64,000 nucleotides of DNA, taken from Seongchinamella unica. GTDB taxonomy: Bacteria; Pseudomonadota; Gammaproteobacteria; Pseudomonadales; Halieaceae. The first letter of the stretch is position 1. Every line of letters starts with the position of its first letter. The DNA lies in the NCBI RefSeq assembly GCF_004354085.1, contig NZ_SMSE01000001.1:797724-861723 (forward strand), read 5' to 3'. A program made the position numbers and the translations under genes. The notes beneath the pieces are model-generated. The model ran no database searches, was not told the DNA's origin, and saw only the letters and a list, made by a program, of their open reading frames with translations. Of this stretch, positions 54,938 through 63,951 are shown one piece after another.

Positions 54938-55513
54938 TCACTGGTCTCGATGCCTGTATATGAAATCGTCGGGACTGCGGCGTCCCAGAGTCTCCGCATC
55001 GATACCAAAGAAACCCTGCGATACAGGTGCTTCCATCCTGGTCCAGTCGGTCATTCCGGTGCGCGCCGTGATTTTCCAGCACCCGTCACGCAAGGCGAAG
55101 CTGTCAATGTAACGGCCGCCCACAAAATAATCCATTTCCGTATCGAATGCGCCCGGCCCCGCCAGCGGATCACTGGCAGCGCGCAGACGGTGGAAGGCAG
55201 TAAAGTAGGTTTCTGCGTAAGCCCTGTCGTCGCCCTCCAGCTCGATCAGCGGAATCCCCATCTGGTGATGAGTGCGACTGGATACGCCCAGTTCGTCGAA
55301 TGCGAAGGCTACGAAGTCACCCGGCTGTCCTGGCGATGAGGGAGCATCCGGGTCGGAGGACGGCCCTTCATAGAAGTGCCGATGGCGGGAACCGGGATGG
55401 AAGACACTGCGCAGCAACGCCTCATCCAGGCGATCGATCGCCCGCGCATAGCGCGCGATCACCTCGCTGATTTCCTGTTTCGCCGCCAGTTGCTCCAGTG
55501 CATCCATAGCCAT
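54938..55513 (-). CDS. NTF2-like/SnoaL family protein (second of three)
   Basis: About 191 residues from ATG 55513, which has GAGG 8 nt upstream; an upstream TTG would overlap the TonB receptor gene. The SnoaL_4-type pattern is EISEVIARYARAIDRLDEAL, HPGSRHRHFYEG and GRYIDSFALRDGCWKITAR. It is typical of small proteins associated with aromatic or steroid degradation, including putative dehydratases. The function is not provable from sequence. Confidence 0.8.
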   Translation of the reverse strand: MAMDALEQLAAKQEISEVIARYARAIDRLDEALLRSVFHPGSRHRHFYEGPSSDPDAPSSPGQPGDFVAFAFDELGVSSRTHHQMGIPLIELEGDDRAYAETYFTAFHRLRAASDPLAGPGAFDTEMDYFVGGRYIDSFALRDGCWKITARTGMTDWTRMEAPVSQGFFGIDAETLGRRSPDDFIYRHRDQ

Positions 55514-55532
55514 TCGCTCGACCTCTGCGCTG

Positions 55533-57803
55533 TCACTCGCCAAAGTTGTAGATCATCTCAAAGCCATAGGTGCGCGGCGGACGTGTTGCCGCGTAGGACC
55601 AAAGCCCCGCCACGTCATAGCCGTGAATGTAACCGTCCTCGTCGGTCAGGTTGCGACCAAAGAGGCTGAAAGTGAAACTGTTTATCGAGTAGTTCACTGA
55701 GGCATCGAGCAGGTTCTGTGCATCGTTTTCCAGTTCCGGTGCGTTGGTCACATTGACGAAGTTTTCGCCAATGTAGTGATAGGCACCGCGAACCCAGGCG
55801 GTACCGCCGGCCATATCCCACTCATAGGTGGCGTCCAGCGAAGCCGTTAGATCAGGAGCGCGACGAAACTCCAGGCCGGACAAGTCGACAATACCGCCAG
55901 CCAGGTCGGTATACTGGAAGTCATCGTATTCGGAGTCGAGGTAACCCAGGTTGGCACGCAGGCTCAGCCCCTCACCGATAAAGGCCTGGATATCCAGCTC
56001 TACGCCCTGCAGGGTAGCGCTGGCCGCATTCGTCACCACCGTCTTCTGCCCGGTGTCGTTATCATCCGGGAGCTGCAATTCTTCCTGCTTGTCGTCGTAC
56101 TCGATGTAGAAAACATTGGCGTTGACGCGCAGGCGGTTGTCCAGCCACTCGGACTTGATGCCAAGTTCAAAGTTGTCGACCGTTTCCGGGTCATAGGGCT
56201 CCCGCGCCTCCGCCAGGTTAGCCACCCGACCATTGAATCCGCCACTGCGGTAACCATTGGAGTAGGTGGCGAAGAGCATGACGTCATCGTTGAGGGTGTA
56301 GCTGACGCCAACTCGCGGTGTGAACTCGTCCCACTCGTCGTCCGGGTGGTCGCTGAATTCGCCGCTGATTGTATTGACGATACCGTACTGCCGGCTCTCT
56401 TTCTCGTCTTCGGTGTAGCGCCCGCCCAGGGTAATGGACAGGGCGTCGGTCAGCTTGTAATCCGCCTCAAAGAACAGCGCCCGGGAATCGGTTTCCTGGC
56501 TGGAATACTGGTAGATATCCAGAAACTGACCAGGAAAATCCGGGTTAAAACCAATGTAGCTGTTCAGATCGATGGAATACTCGGAGTTCCACAGATAGGC
56601 GCCGGCGACGAAGGTCAGCCGCCCACCCGCATCGTAGGTGAGGCGAAGTTCATGGCTGTCCTGCTCGTAATCCGCGGGTCGGTCGGTCCCGTAGAGGAGC
56701 TCCGGCGTTCCGTCCCAGTTTGACAGGATAGTCTCCTCCGACTCCCACCGGCCGTAGAGGTAGTCCACGCGGTATTTCTCGTTGAGGTCCCAACGCAGCT
56801 CGAAGGTGTGGGCGTCGGTATCGAAGGTGGCCTCCATCGGCACTGATGCCACCTGGTCAGGGTTCAGCACCACAAAGGGATTATTGCGGTTGGCGAGCTT
56901 GCCCGCGGGGCGATAACCGGTCTGTGCTATCTTGCGTCGGTCGCCGGTAATCGGCTTGTCCAGTGAGGGAGAACAGTAGCCGAATCCCGAGCAGAACGCG
57001 TGCCGCGGCTGCGCGGTGTTCAGCAGTGGCGGTGTATCCTGGTCCGTCTCCTCGTTCTTGTAGGTGTACTCCAGTGCCAGGTTATCGGTGGCTTCCCACA
57101 ACAGGTTCACGCCCCAGGAGCGGTAATCGTTGCGGCCCGCGTCTTTGTTGAGGGTTACATTGTCGTAATACCCTTCCCGCTGATCTCGTTTCGCCAGACT
57201 GATCTTGGCGGCAAAATCCTCACCGATACCAAAGTTGAAGATGCCATCCGCGTAGTAGGTGTCGTAATTCTCAAAGCCCAGGCGAAGCTTCGCCCCCGGC
57301 TCGCCGGTGGGCTGGGTGGTAGTGATATTGATCAGGCCACCAATGGTGTTGCGACCGAACAGGGTACCCTGGGGCCCACGCAGCACCTCGATGCCTGCCA
57401 GGTCGATGCTACGCAGAAGCGAACCGGCGTTGGCGCCGATAAATATGCCGTCGACGACCACACCGACCGCCGGATCAAAGTTTTTCTCCACGTCGGCAAC
57501 GCCGATACCCCGGATGAATATGGCGGCCACACCACCGGGGCCCTGAGCCGTGTCATCGATAATCAGGTTGGGTGAAACACTGGCCAGGTCGGAAATGTCA
57601 CGAGCGAAGCTCCGCTCTATTTCCGTCTTGCTCAGGGCGCTCACGGCCAGACCCACGTTCTGCATACTCTCCTCACGTTTCCGGGCTGTAACCACGATTT
57701 CTTCCAGTGCGCCGTCGGCGGCAAATACACTGGGCGACGTTGCGAGTCCAGCTGCGGTGGCAATGGCAAGGGACAGTGCGGTGCTTTGGGTTTTAATGCT
57801 CAT
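55533..57803 (-). CDS. TonB-dependent receptor (catabolic cluster)
   Basis: 756 residues from ATG 57803 (MSIKTQ); an earlier in-frame start adds five residues. Signal peptide to about residue 29, TonB-box region EEIVVTARKREE, plug with VSPNLIIDDTAQGPG and IEVLRGPQGTLFGRNTIGG, then the barrel ending FEMIYNFGE. It lies between NTF2-like genes in the catabolic unit, so it probably imports the growth substrate. It is distinct from the receptor at 29562-32171. Confidence 0.92.
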   Translation of the reverse strand: MSIKTQSTALSLAIATAAGLATSPSVFAADGALEEIVVTARKREESMQNVGLAVSALSKTEIERSFARDISDLASVSPNLIIDDTAQGPGGVAAIFIRGIGVADVEKNFDPAVGVVVDGIFIGANAGSLLRSIDLAGIEVLRGPQGTLFGRNTIGGLINITTTQPTGEPGAKLRLGFENYDTYYADGIFNFGIGEDFAAKISLAKRDQREGYYDNVTLNKDAGRNDYRSWGVNLLWEATDNLALEYTYKNEETDQDTPPLLNTAQPRHAFCSGFGYCSPSLDKPITGDRRKIAQTGYRPAGKLANRNNPFVVLNPDQVASVPMEATFDTDAHTFELRWDLNEKYRVDYLYGRWESEETILSNWDGTPELLYGTDRPADYEQDSHELRLTYDAGGRLTFVAGAYLWNSEYSIDLNSYIGFNPDFPGQFLDIYQYSSQETDSRALFFEADYKLTDALSITLGGRYTEDEKESRQYGIVNTISGEFSDHPDDEWDEFTPRVGVSYTLNDDVMLFATYSNGYRSGGFNGRVANLAEAREPYDPETVDNFELGIKSEWLDNRLRVNANVFYIEYDDKQEELQLPDDNDTGQKTVVTNAASATLQGVELDIQAFIGEGLSLRANLGYLDSEYDDFQYTDLAGGIVDLSGLEFRRAPDLTASLDATYEWDMAGGTAWVRGAYHYIGENFVNVTNAPELENDAQNLLDASVNYSINSFTFSLFGRNLTDEDGYIHGYDVAGLWSYAATRPPRTYGFEMIYNFGE

Positions 57804-57860
57804 AGTCGGTGCTCTCACTCTGCTTATGTTGTCGATTAATCGGGTGTTACTTACCGTGCA

Positions 57861-58349
57861 TCATGAACTTGCGGGTGACGCCAGACGGGTGCCTGGCACG
57901 GGGTTGAAATAATGAATGCGAACGTCACGTTCGCGGATTTTCCAGGTGCCCTGGCGACGCTGCAGGGTGTCGTAATAGGTTGCCCCGACTATCTGGCAGA
58001 CGTCTTCGTCAACCAGGGTGCCGACGCAGTCCACGTCGCACACGGCGGTGGCGTTGTCGGCGTCGAGAAAGCGGATGGTATGGTTCGTAGCCAGGTGGTG
58101 ACTCTCCTGCCAGGCTGGCCAGAGCACGTCGTGGATCGCGACGCGAATCCCCTCATGCCCCTCAAAACGACCGAACGGCGGGCCAATATCCCACACGCAG
58201 TCATGCCACCAGATGGCCAGGAATCGCTCGTAATCGCGCTTGTCAAAACCGTGGCAGTAATCCGACGCCAGATCCCGGATTGCGATCCGGCTCTCCAGTT
58301 CGTCGATACGGTCGAGCAGCTTTTCAATTACCGCTTCTGTATTTCCCAT
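57861..58349 (-). CDS. NTF2-like/SnoaL family protein (third of three)
   Basis: 162 residues from the MGNTEAV start (ATG 58349). Pattern: RIAIRDLASDYCHGFDKRDY, WHDCVWDIGPPFGRFEGHEG and GTWKIRERDVRIHYFNPVPG. It resembles the second member at 54938 in architecture. It lies 57 bp upstream of the TonB receptor gene and has the palindrome 58424-58438 in its upstream region. Confidence 0.8.
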   Translation of the reverse strand: MGNTEAVIEKLLDRIDELESRIAIRDLASDYCHGFDKRDYERFLAIWWHDCVWDIGPPFGRFEGHEGIRVAIHDVLWPAWQESHHLATNHTIRFLDADNATAVCDVDCVGTLVDEDVCQIVGATYYDTLQRRQGTWKIRERDVRIHYFNPVPGTRLASPASS

Positions 58350-58423
58350 ACCCCAGATCCAGACTCTTGGCTCATTGCAGGTCACTGCCCTCACCGGCAC
58401 CACCCTGCTGTTGTCACTATTAT

Positions 58424-58438
58424 CTTGTTTTGAACAAG
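58424..58438. promoter_or_regulatory. Palindrome CTTGTT-TTG-AACAAG
   Basis: A 15-bp perfect inverted repeat with a 3-nt centre, in the 165-bp space upstream of the NTF2-like gene at 57861. It is nearly identical to the palindrome at 60638-60652, and its CTTGTTT half recurs in the tandem repeat at 50792-50844. It is a likely regulator site. Confidence 0.55.
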
Positions 58439-58514
58439 CAAGTTAAATGGAAACTATTCGCAAGTCAACACTTCGGCAGCGGTCATGGGGCTCCTCGTCG
58501 TGCCGCTGTCCAGC

Positions 58515-60620
58515 TTACTCAGGCAAGGCAAAGACATACAGCGCCTGCCCATTGGTGGGTTGGTAGATTTCCGGACTGACCGTCGCCGTCAGGGCCCGAA
58601 ACACACCGATACCCGTCGGTACCGCTATGTACTGCCGGCCCGCCACGCTGTAACTGATCGGGTAGCCGTGCAGGGGAGCCCCCAGGCGCGTGCGCCAGAG
58701 GCGTTCGCCACTGTTGACATCGAAGGCGCTGAAGTAGCGATCCACGTCGCCAATAAACGCCAGCTCACCTGCCGTGGTCAGCGCGCCGGTCAGAAACATC
58801 GCTCGCTGCTCCACGCTCCAGCGCTCCTGCAGCGTCTCCACATCCCAGGCCGCCAATCGGCCCAGATTACCTTCGACACCGGGCATCTCGTAAGTACGCG
58901 AGTCGCCACCGTAGCCTCCGGCACCCAGCGCGATATCCACTTTGCGCCCGACGAGATCAGAACACAGCTGGTGCAGTGGGATGATGAGGGAGCGCGTCTC
59001 CGGGCTGTAGGCCGTAGCCTGCCAGTTATGCCCCCCATAAATACCCGGACAGGCCTGAATGGTATCGCCGATACCCGCATCGAGGATGTCCTGGCGATAA
59101 TTGACCCGTCCAGCCACCTTGTCCACGCTGGCGTATATGTTTTGCGCCAGGGTTTCCGCGAGCCCGATAAATTCGCCGGTGGCGGCATCCAGTTGCCAGA
59201 GCACACCGTCCTTGCCGATAGTGTACAGGCGCTTTTTCCCGCCCACCTCGATCAGCACACGCTCAAAACCCACCTCCATGTCAATGGTCTCGCCGGGTAT
59301 ATGCTGGAAGTACCAGGCGATCTCGCCCGTGCGGGGACGTATTGCCAGCGTGGAATTGGTGTAAAGTGCGGCATCCCGGGCGGACATCCCGCGACTCGCA
59401 GCCACCCAGGGCTTGGCCTGAGACGTGCCGATAAAAAACAGGTCCAGTTCGGCGTCGTAACTCCCGGCGATCCAGCTGTCTGCACCGGCCCTGAGTTCGG
59501 GGGGCAGTCCCGCCCAGGATGCATTGCCAGGAGACCCCGGCAGTGCGATGGTCGAGGTACGCCACAATTCCTTGCCCGTCTGCGGGTCGTGGCCAGTGAT
59601 GAAGCAGCCCGCTTCAGTATAAAGTTCACAGCCGTTGATGCCGCTCAGTACGACACCACCACCGACGATAGGCCCCGCGGTATGGGTGTAGGCCTGCCGA
59701 TAGTCAGCTTTCGGGGTCCGCCAGACCTGCTCGCCGGTGCGGGCATCAATGGCCACGATGGCCGCATCGTAGGTCGCGAGAAAAATCTTGTCCTCGTACA
59801 GGGCTATATTGCGTACCGGCCCACCCAGGGTACGGGCCTCTGGTGGAAAACGATATTGATATTCCCAGATGACCGTGCCCGTGTCGGCCGCCACGGCCTG
59901 CACCTTGTTCCCCGGATGGGTGAGATACATCACCCCGTCATGTACCAGAGGCGTGACCTGGTTACTGCCATCCGCCATGGCCAGCGACCAGACCAGGGTC
60001 AGGTCATCCACATTGCGCCGGTTGACCTGGTCAAGGGGACTGTAACCCCAACCATCCCGGGTGCGGCGCCAACTCAACCAGTCGGCGGCCGCAGGGTTAT
60101 CCAGTTCTTCCTCGGTGACCGGAGTGAAGGCGGGCAAGGGCCGGTTGCTGAAACCCGATTTGCTTCGAGCGGCGGCATCAATGGTATCGGCCGAGCCCCA
60201 GCTCTCCAATGCCTGCCCCGCTTCGATCTCCAGCGGTTCCCCGCTGGCAATGGATAGCGGGGCCTCGGCACTGAGCACTGCCGGCAAGGCCAGGTCATTA
60301 CTGCTGAGCAGGTAGGCGACGATAGCGAGATGCTGCTCCTCGTCCAGGCCGGCGCCTTGCCCGGGGGGCATATTGGCCTGGTTGAAGCGCAGCAGCGCCG
60401 TGGAATTGCGATCGCCCCACCGATCCATAAAAGCCGTTCCGCTCAGCGCGGTACCGTGGGCGGAACCGCGCAAGGTCATGGAGTGACACTGCGAACAGTT
60501 GGCGTTATACAACGCCTTGCCGGTTTGTAACTGCAGGGCGAGCCCACCGTCCTGTGCGCCAACGGCGATGGTCGAGAGCAGCGAATACAAGGATACAAGG
60601 CCAACCAGGGTAAATTTCAA
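58515..60620 (-). CDS. PQQ-dependent quinohemoprotein dehydrogenase with N-terminal heme
   Basis: About 701 residues from the TTG at 60620 with GGAG 8 nt upstream; it yields the signal peptide [21 protein letters not shown]. An upstream ATG would precede it with 63 unconvincing residues. A cytochrome c domain (CSQCH near residue 40) is followed by an eight-bladed PQQ propeller starting [20 protein letters not shown] and with [17 protein letters not shown] and [19 protein letters not shown]. It oxidises an alcohol in the periplasm. The heme-first order is shared with the quinohemoprotein at 34630-36465. Confidence 0.88.
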   Translation of the reverse strand: MKFTLVGLVSLYSLLSTIAVGAQDGGLALQLQTGKALYNANCSQCHSMTLRGSAHGTALSGTAFMDRWGDRNSTALLRFNQANMPPGQGAGLDEEQHLAIVAYLLSSNDLALPAVLSAEAPLSIASGEPLEIEAGQALESWGSADTIDAAARSKSGFSNRPLPAFTPVTEEELDNPAAADWLSWRRTRDGWGYSPLDQVNRRNVDDLTLVWSLAMADGSNQVTPLVHDGVMYLTHPGNKVQAVAADTGTVIWEYQYRFPPEARTLGGPVRNIALYEDKIFLATYDAAIVAIDARTGEQVWRTPKADYRQAYTHTAGPIVGGGVVLSGINGCELYTEAGCFITGHDPQTGKELWRTSTIALPGSPGNASWAGLPPELRAGADSWIAGSYDAELDLFFIGTSQAKPWVAASRGMSARDAALYTNSTLAIRPRTGEIAWYFQHIPGETIDMEVGFERVLIEVGGKKRLYTIGKDGVLWQLDAATGEFIGLAETLAQNIYASVDKVAGRVNYRQDILDAGIGDTIQACPGIYGGHNWQATAYSPETRSLIIPLHQLCSDLVGRKVDIALGAGGYGGDSRTYEMPGVEGNLGRLAAWDVETLQERWSVEQRAMFLTGALTTAGELAFIGDVDRYFSAFDVNSGERLWRTRLGAPLHGYPISYSVAGRQYIAVPTGIGVFRALTATVSPEIYQPTNGQALYVFALPE

Positions 60621-60637
60621 GACGGCATCTCCAGTTA

Positions 60638-60652
60638 CTTGTTTAAAACAAG
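60638..60652. promoter_or_regulatory. Palindrome CTTGTTTAAAACAAG at the quinohemoprotein promoter
   Basis: A perfect 7-1-7 inverted repeat. A -10 like TATCAT (minus strand, 60661-60666) lies just upstream, so a protein bound here would cover the transcription start. It is 17 bp before the TTG start. Confidence 0.6.
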
Positions 60653-60985
60653 GAAATGCAATGATAGCAGCCGGGGCCGGAACATCGCCACCACTATTGC
60701 GATGCTCAACTACGACCGAACGGACGTTCAGGATGCTTTCTGCTGCCGCGGGAGGCAAACCGGCGTTGACTGGATATGATCGCTGGCCGCTGTGGAGCAG
60801 CGCATCCAATATTGCCCACCAGCCTGTGTTACCACTGGCAGAGACCTGTGCCCGGCAATAAACTCCGCATAAAAGACCGCTCTGCTGTTGCCATTGAACG
60901 CGTCTCTGGCGGCATTTTTACCACCCATGATGCTGTCCAATTGCATTACCCAACTACAGTCGGCTCCGCCCCACCTTCGCCACTT
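60653..60985. other. Intergenic region without a supported gene
   Basis: About 330 bp between the quinohemoprotein leader and the M14 gene. It contains a 72-codon open frame on the minus strand at 60728-60946 with no recognised motif or good ribosome site. I see no RNA gene or repeat. Confidence 0.4.
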
Positions 60986-62410
60986 TCACTCATCATACTC
61001 AGGCTCATCCACCGGCGATTCCAGCACCGGCTGCTGTTCCGCGTCGGTGTCGTCGGCCACCGGTGAGTCCAGTGATGTCTCCTCCCCGGTGTGCTCTGGC
61101 GGCGTGCTGGTGGGCTGGTCTGAATCATGGATGGGAAGCTCTTCTATCGGTGCATTGATGCCAATGTGGTAGGCGGCATAGCCGGGCATGACCACCTGGT
61201 CGTAGGCCATGCCCAGGACGCGACCGGGGAACGGCGAAAGAATACTGGTGCTGACATTGGTAATGGGGTTGATCACCGTGCCCAGCAGTTCATCCTGGTC
61301 TACCCGCTCACCCAGCTTGACCACGCTCTGCAGAATGCCGCCGGAGTCAGCGCGCACCCAGCGCGATTCGTAATACACCGGCTCCCTGGCACCCCAGGTG
61401 CGCCTCCGGTCGACCATGCCCAGGTGGTTCATCAATGTCTTGATGCTTTTCACGCTGTGGCTGATCGCCTCTTCCTGCAAGCGAATGGGGCCCCCGGCCT
61501 CGATGGTGACGGCCGGAATACCGTGCTCCGTCGCCGAGCGGCGCAGGGTGCCCACGGCGCCCGCACTGTGCAGGATCGTGGTGGCACCAAAGCCCTGGGT
61601 GAGGTCCAGCACCGCCTGGTTGGACAGATCGGCGCGTAACTGCGGCAGGTTGGTCCGGTCGAAGGAGCCGGTATGCAGGTCGATCAGCGCACTGCAGTGC
61701 TGGATAACTTCATTGAAAAAGGAGAAGGCTATGCGGGCGGCGGCACTGCCGTTTTCATACCCGGGGAAGTAGCGGTTGAGGTCACGGCGATCCGGCAGGT
61801 AGCGTGATCCGCGCTGGAAGCCCTGCATATTGACGATAGGCACACCGATAACCGAGCCGCTCAGTTCTTCCGGGGCGATTGCGTACAGGACCCTGCGCAC
61901 AATTTCCACGCCGTTGATTTCATCGCCATGCAGTGCCGCGGTGAGACACAGGGCGGGGCCGGGTTTGGCGCCATGGACCACCAGCACGGACGTGGGGCTG
62001 GCCAGTCCCTCGAAGGACTGTGCCGGCGACCAGGACAAGCGGGTCGCGGTGCTGGGCCGTACTTCCTTGCCCAGCAGAATCAGTGGCGGCGTTTCTGCGA
62101 CCTCAGCTTCCGCGGGGATGACCTCCCGTGGTGGCTCTGGTTGCGCTACCGCCGGCCGCGGCGGCTCGGGCTCCTCGGGGGAAACGGGATCACCCAGGTC
62201 GACGCTCTCTGCCTGGGGCAGGTGATCAGGCTGATCGGGGAGTGGTGATGCCGGTTCCTCGCCGGCAGGCGCGGTTACCTCGCTCACCGTCTCAACCGCT
62301 GAGGTTTCCGTTGCGGCAGCCGTTGCTGTCCCGAGCGCGATGGACAGGGCAAGCGAGATGATTAACCCGCCCCTGGTACCGGTTGTTGCGTTCGTTTGCA
62401 TCACATCCAT
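60986..62410 (-). CDS. Secreted succinylglutamate desuccinylase/aspartoacylase (M14-like) protein
   Basis: 474 residues. An N-terminal export segment (GLIISLALSIALGTATAAA) is followed by an unusual Pro/Glu-rich stretch (residues about 40-105). The AstE/AspA domain shows zinc ligands in LHGDEINGVE and IDLHTGSF. The C-terminal extension includes MPGYAAYHIGINAPIE and a strongly acidic tail. Family members deacylate N-acyl amino acids or amides. Export and the low-complexity flanks suggest a periplasmic or cell-surface enzyme with flexible linkers. It is 37 bp downstream of folA on the same strand. Confidence 0.85.
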   Translation of the reverse strand: MDVMQTNATTGTRGGLIISLALSIALGTATAAATETSAVETVSEVTAPAGEEPASPLPDQPDHLPQAESVDLGDPVSPEEPEPPRPAVAQPEPPREVIPAEAEVAETPPLILLGKEVRPSTATRLSWSPAQSFEGLASPTSVLVVHGAKPGPALCLTAALHGDEINGVEIVRRVLYAIAPEELSGSVIGVPIVNMQGFQRGSRYLPDRRDLNRYFPGYENGSAAARIAFSFFNEVIQHCSALIDLHTGSFDRTNLPQLRADLSNQAVLDLTQGFGATTILHSAGAVGTLRRSATEHGIPAVTIEAGGPIRLQEEAISHSVKSIKTLMNHLGMVDRRRTWGAREPVYYESRWVRADSGGILQSVVKLGERVDQDELLGTVINPITNVSTSILSPFPGRVLGMAYDQVVMPGYAAYHIGINAPIEELPIHDSDQPTSTPPEHTGEETSLDSPVADDTDAEQQPVLESPVDEPEYDE

Positions 62411-62447
62411 TTCACATATCTCACTATCGCAATTCGCAGCGGGTCTT

Positions 62448-62963
62448 TCACTCCGACTGACCAGCGGTCACCCGGCTTCGGCGATGCCGGAAAACAGTAA
62501 ACGCAAAGGCGTGGCTGGCATCCACACCGTGAGTCTTTACCTGCTCCGTGGTCCACTCGGTAAAGTCAAAGGCGTCAATATAGGTGTCACCTTCCAGGTC
62601 GGCCATGACCACCGTCTCGTATACCTCCTGTGCCTTGGGCAATGCCTCCCGGTAAAGACTGACTCCCCCGATCACGAATACTTTGTCCGCCAGATCAACA
62701 CACAGCGAGAGTGCCTCCGGCAGTGACCCGGCTCGTGAAACATTGGCCGGCAGGACCAGCTTATCACTGCGGGAAACCACAATATTCCGGCAGCCCTGCA
62801 ACTCGCTGTTATTTTCCTCATAGGTCCTGCGGCCCATAATCACCGCATTGCCACGGGTGACGCGGAGGAAATGGGCATATTCCTCCGGCAGTTTCCAGGG
62901 AAGCTGCCCATCACGGCCTATACAGTGGTTCTCGGACCGTGCGTATATCAGGGAGATCTTCAC
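62448..62963 (-). CDS. folA: Dihydrofolate reductase
   Basis: 171 residues, the NADPH-dependent reduction of dihydrofolate. Landmarks: MKISLIYARSENHCIGRDGQ, LPWKLPEEYAHF with Glu in the place of E. coli Asp27, VIMGRRTYEE and VFVIGGVSLY. The usual partner thyA is not in the window. The TetR remnant next to it on the upstream side ends 39 bp away. Confidence 0.93.
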   Translation of the reverse strand: MKISLIYARSENHCIGRDGQLPWKLPEEYAHFLRVTRGNAVIMGRRTYEENNSELQGCRNIVVSRSDKLVLPANVSRAGSLPEALSLCVDLADKVFVIGGVSLYREALPKAQEVYETVVMADLEGDTYIDAFDFTEWTTEQVKTHGVDASHAFAFTVFRHRRSRVTAGQSE

Positions 62964-63002
62964 CAGCTGCCACTCCGAGCGGTCACTGCGGCAACCTCAC
63001 TC

Positions 63003-63325
63003 TCACCAATGTCCCAGTCCCTGTTCATGATTTGTCCTGATTTCTTCCAGTAAACCCGGCCCCAACATCCTGGCCAGCGCTGGCTGAACCAACACCCGCT
63101 CCTCCAGATGCCGGGCGGAATCCAGATCACCGTTCGGTATTTCCCGGATAGTCGCCTGCCGTTGCCGGGCCACGCGCAGCAGCACTTCGCTGTACAGCTT
63201 CTCCTTGTTGCCGAAATGATGCAACAGCGCCTGCCTGTCAGCCCGAGCTCGGTGGAGAAAGCCCTTACGCCGTGACCCGGCGCCCACCGGGATGGCGAGG
63301 CGACGCGGATGCAACGTCCTCTGGC
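63003..63325 (-). pseudogene. Frameshifted TetR-family regulator remnant
   Basis: In one frame the minus strand reads HGVRAFSTELGLTG. In the next frame it continues as ADRQALLHHFGNKEKLYSEV and on to a stop at 63003. Together these rebuild an incomplete TetR HTH (cf. AGLTRQALLHHFGNKEKLY) with a frameshift near 63250. The first helix and most of the ligand-binding domain are missing. It lies between folA and the cupin gene and may once have controlled the latter. Confidence 0.7.
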
Positions 63326-63447
63326 TCCGGGCACTATTCGTGTTTTATCAAATTTGCTTCGGGAAAGGCCAAGTTACCTTCACGCCCCCCCACTATAGTG
63401 CGAACTGGTTTTTTCACCGAACCCGATAACAACACGAGGACATCACC

Positions 63448-63951
63448 ATGGCACTGCCCGAAACGATCAATCACCAGGACTTCCTGCTGACCCTGGACAC
63501 CAGCACCCTGCCGCTGGTCAAAAACGCCCTCCCCGGCGTGCACATCTGGCCCCTGTTCCTGGACGCCGAGAATGGCGTCTGGGTCATCCGGGCGAAATTT
63601 GAACCCGGTGTCGTGCTGCCCAAGCACTTCCACACCGGCACCGTACACTTCTACACCACTGCCGGCAGCTGGCACTACCTGGAGTATCCGGACCAGCCGC
63701 AGACCGCGGGCTCCTACCTTTACGAGCCGGGCGGCTCGGTGCACACCTTCGCCACCGACGCCGACGGTGAGGGCGCGGACGGCTTCATGGTCATCCAGGG
63801 TTGTAACGTGAACTTCGATGAAGACGGAAACTTCATCAATATCATGGATGCCGGCTGGATCGAGATGATGGTCCTGGAAGCCGCCAGGGCCCAGGGCCTG
63901 GGCGTGCCGAAATACATCAAGCCGGGCGCCGATGCGGGGTATTCAAGCTAA
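63448..63951 (+). CDS. Cupin-type dioxygenase, 2,4'-dihydroxyacetophenone dioxygenase-like
   Basis: 167 residues, a single cupin with His ligands in PKHFHTGTVHFYT and the second motif GSYLYEPGGSVHTF. The pattern matches ChrR/2,4'-dihydroxyacetophenone dioxygenase-like cupins, which cleave C-C bonds in hydroxyketones. AGGA lies 7 nt before the ATG. Substrate is inference. The remaining 49 bp of the window contain nothing I recognise. Confidence 0.8.
   Translation: MALPETINHQDFLLTLDTSTLPLVKNALPGVHIWPLFLDAENGVWVIRAKFEPGVVLPKHFHTGTVHFYTTAGSWHYLEYPDQPQTAGSYLYEPGGSVHTFATDADGEGADGFMVIQGCNVNFDEDGNFINIMDAGWIEMMVLEAARAQGLGVPKYIKPGADAGYSS

Noticed and set aside
58485-60257. 590-codon plus-strand open frame
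   Set aside because: It is antisense to the quinohemoprotein, with His/Gly/Arg-rich composition and no domain.
60728-60946. 72-codon minus-strand gene
   Set aside because: No motif, weak start context and no sign of coding beyond an open frame; described as intergenic.
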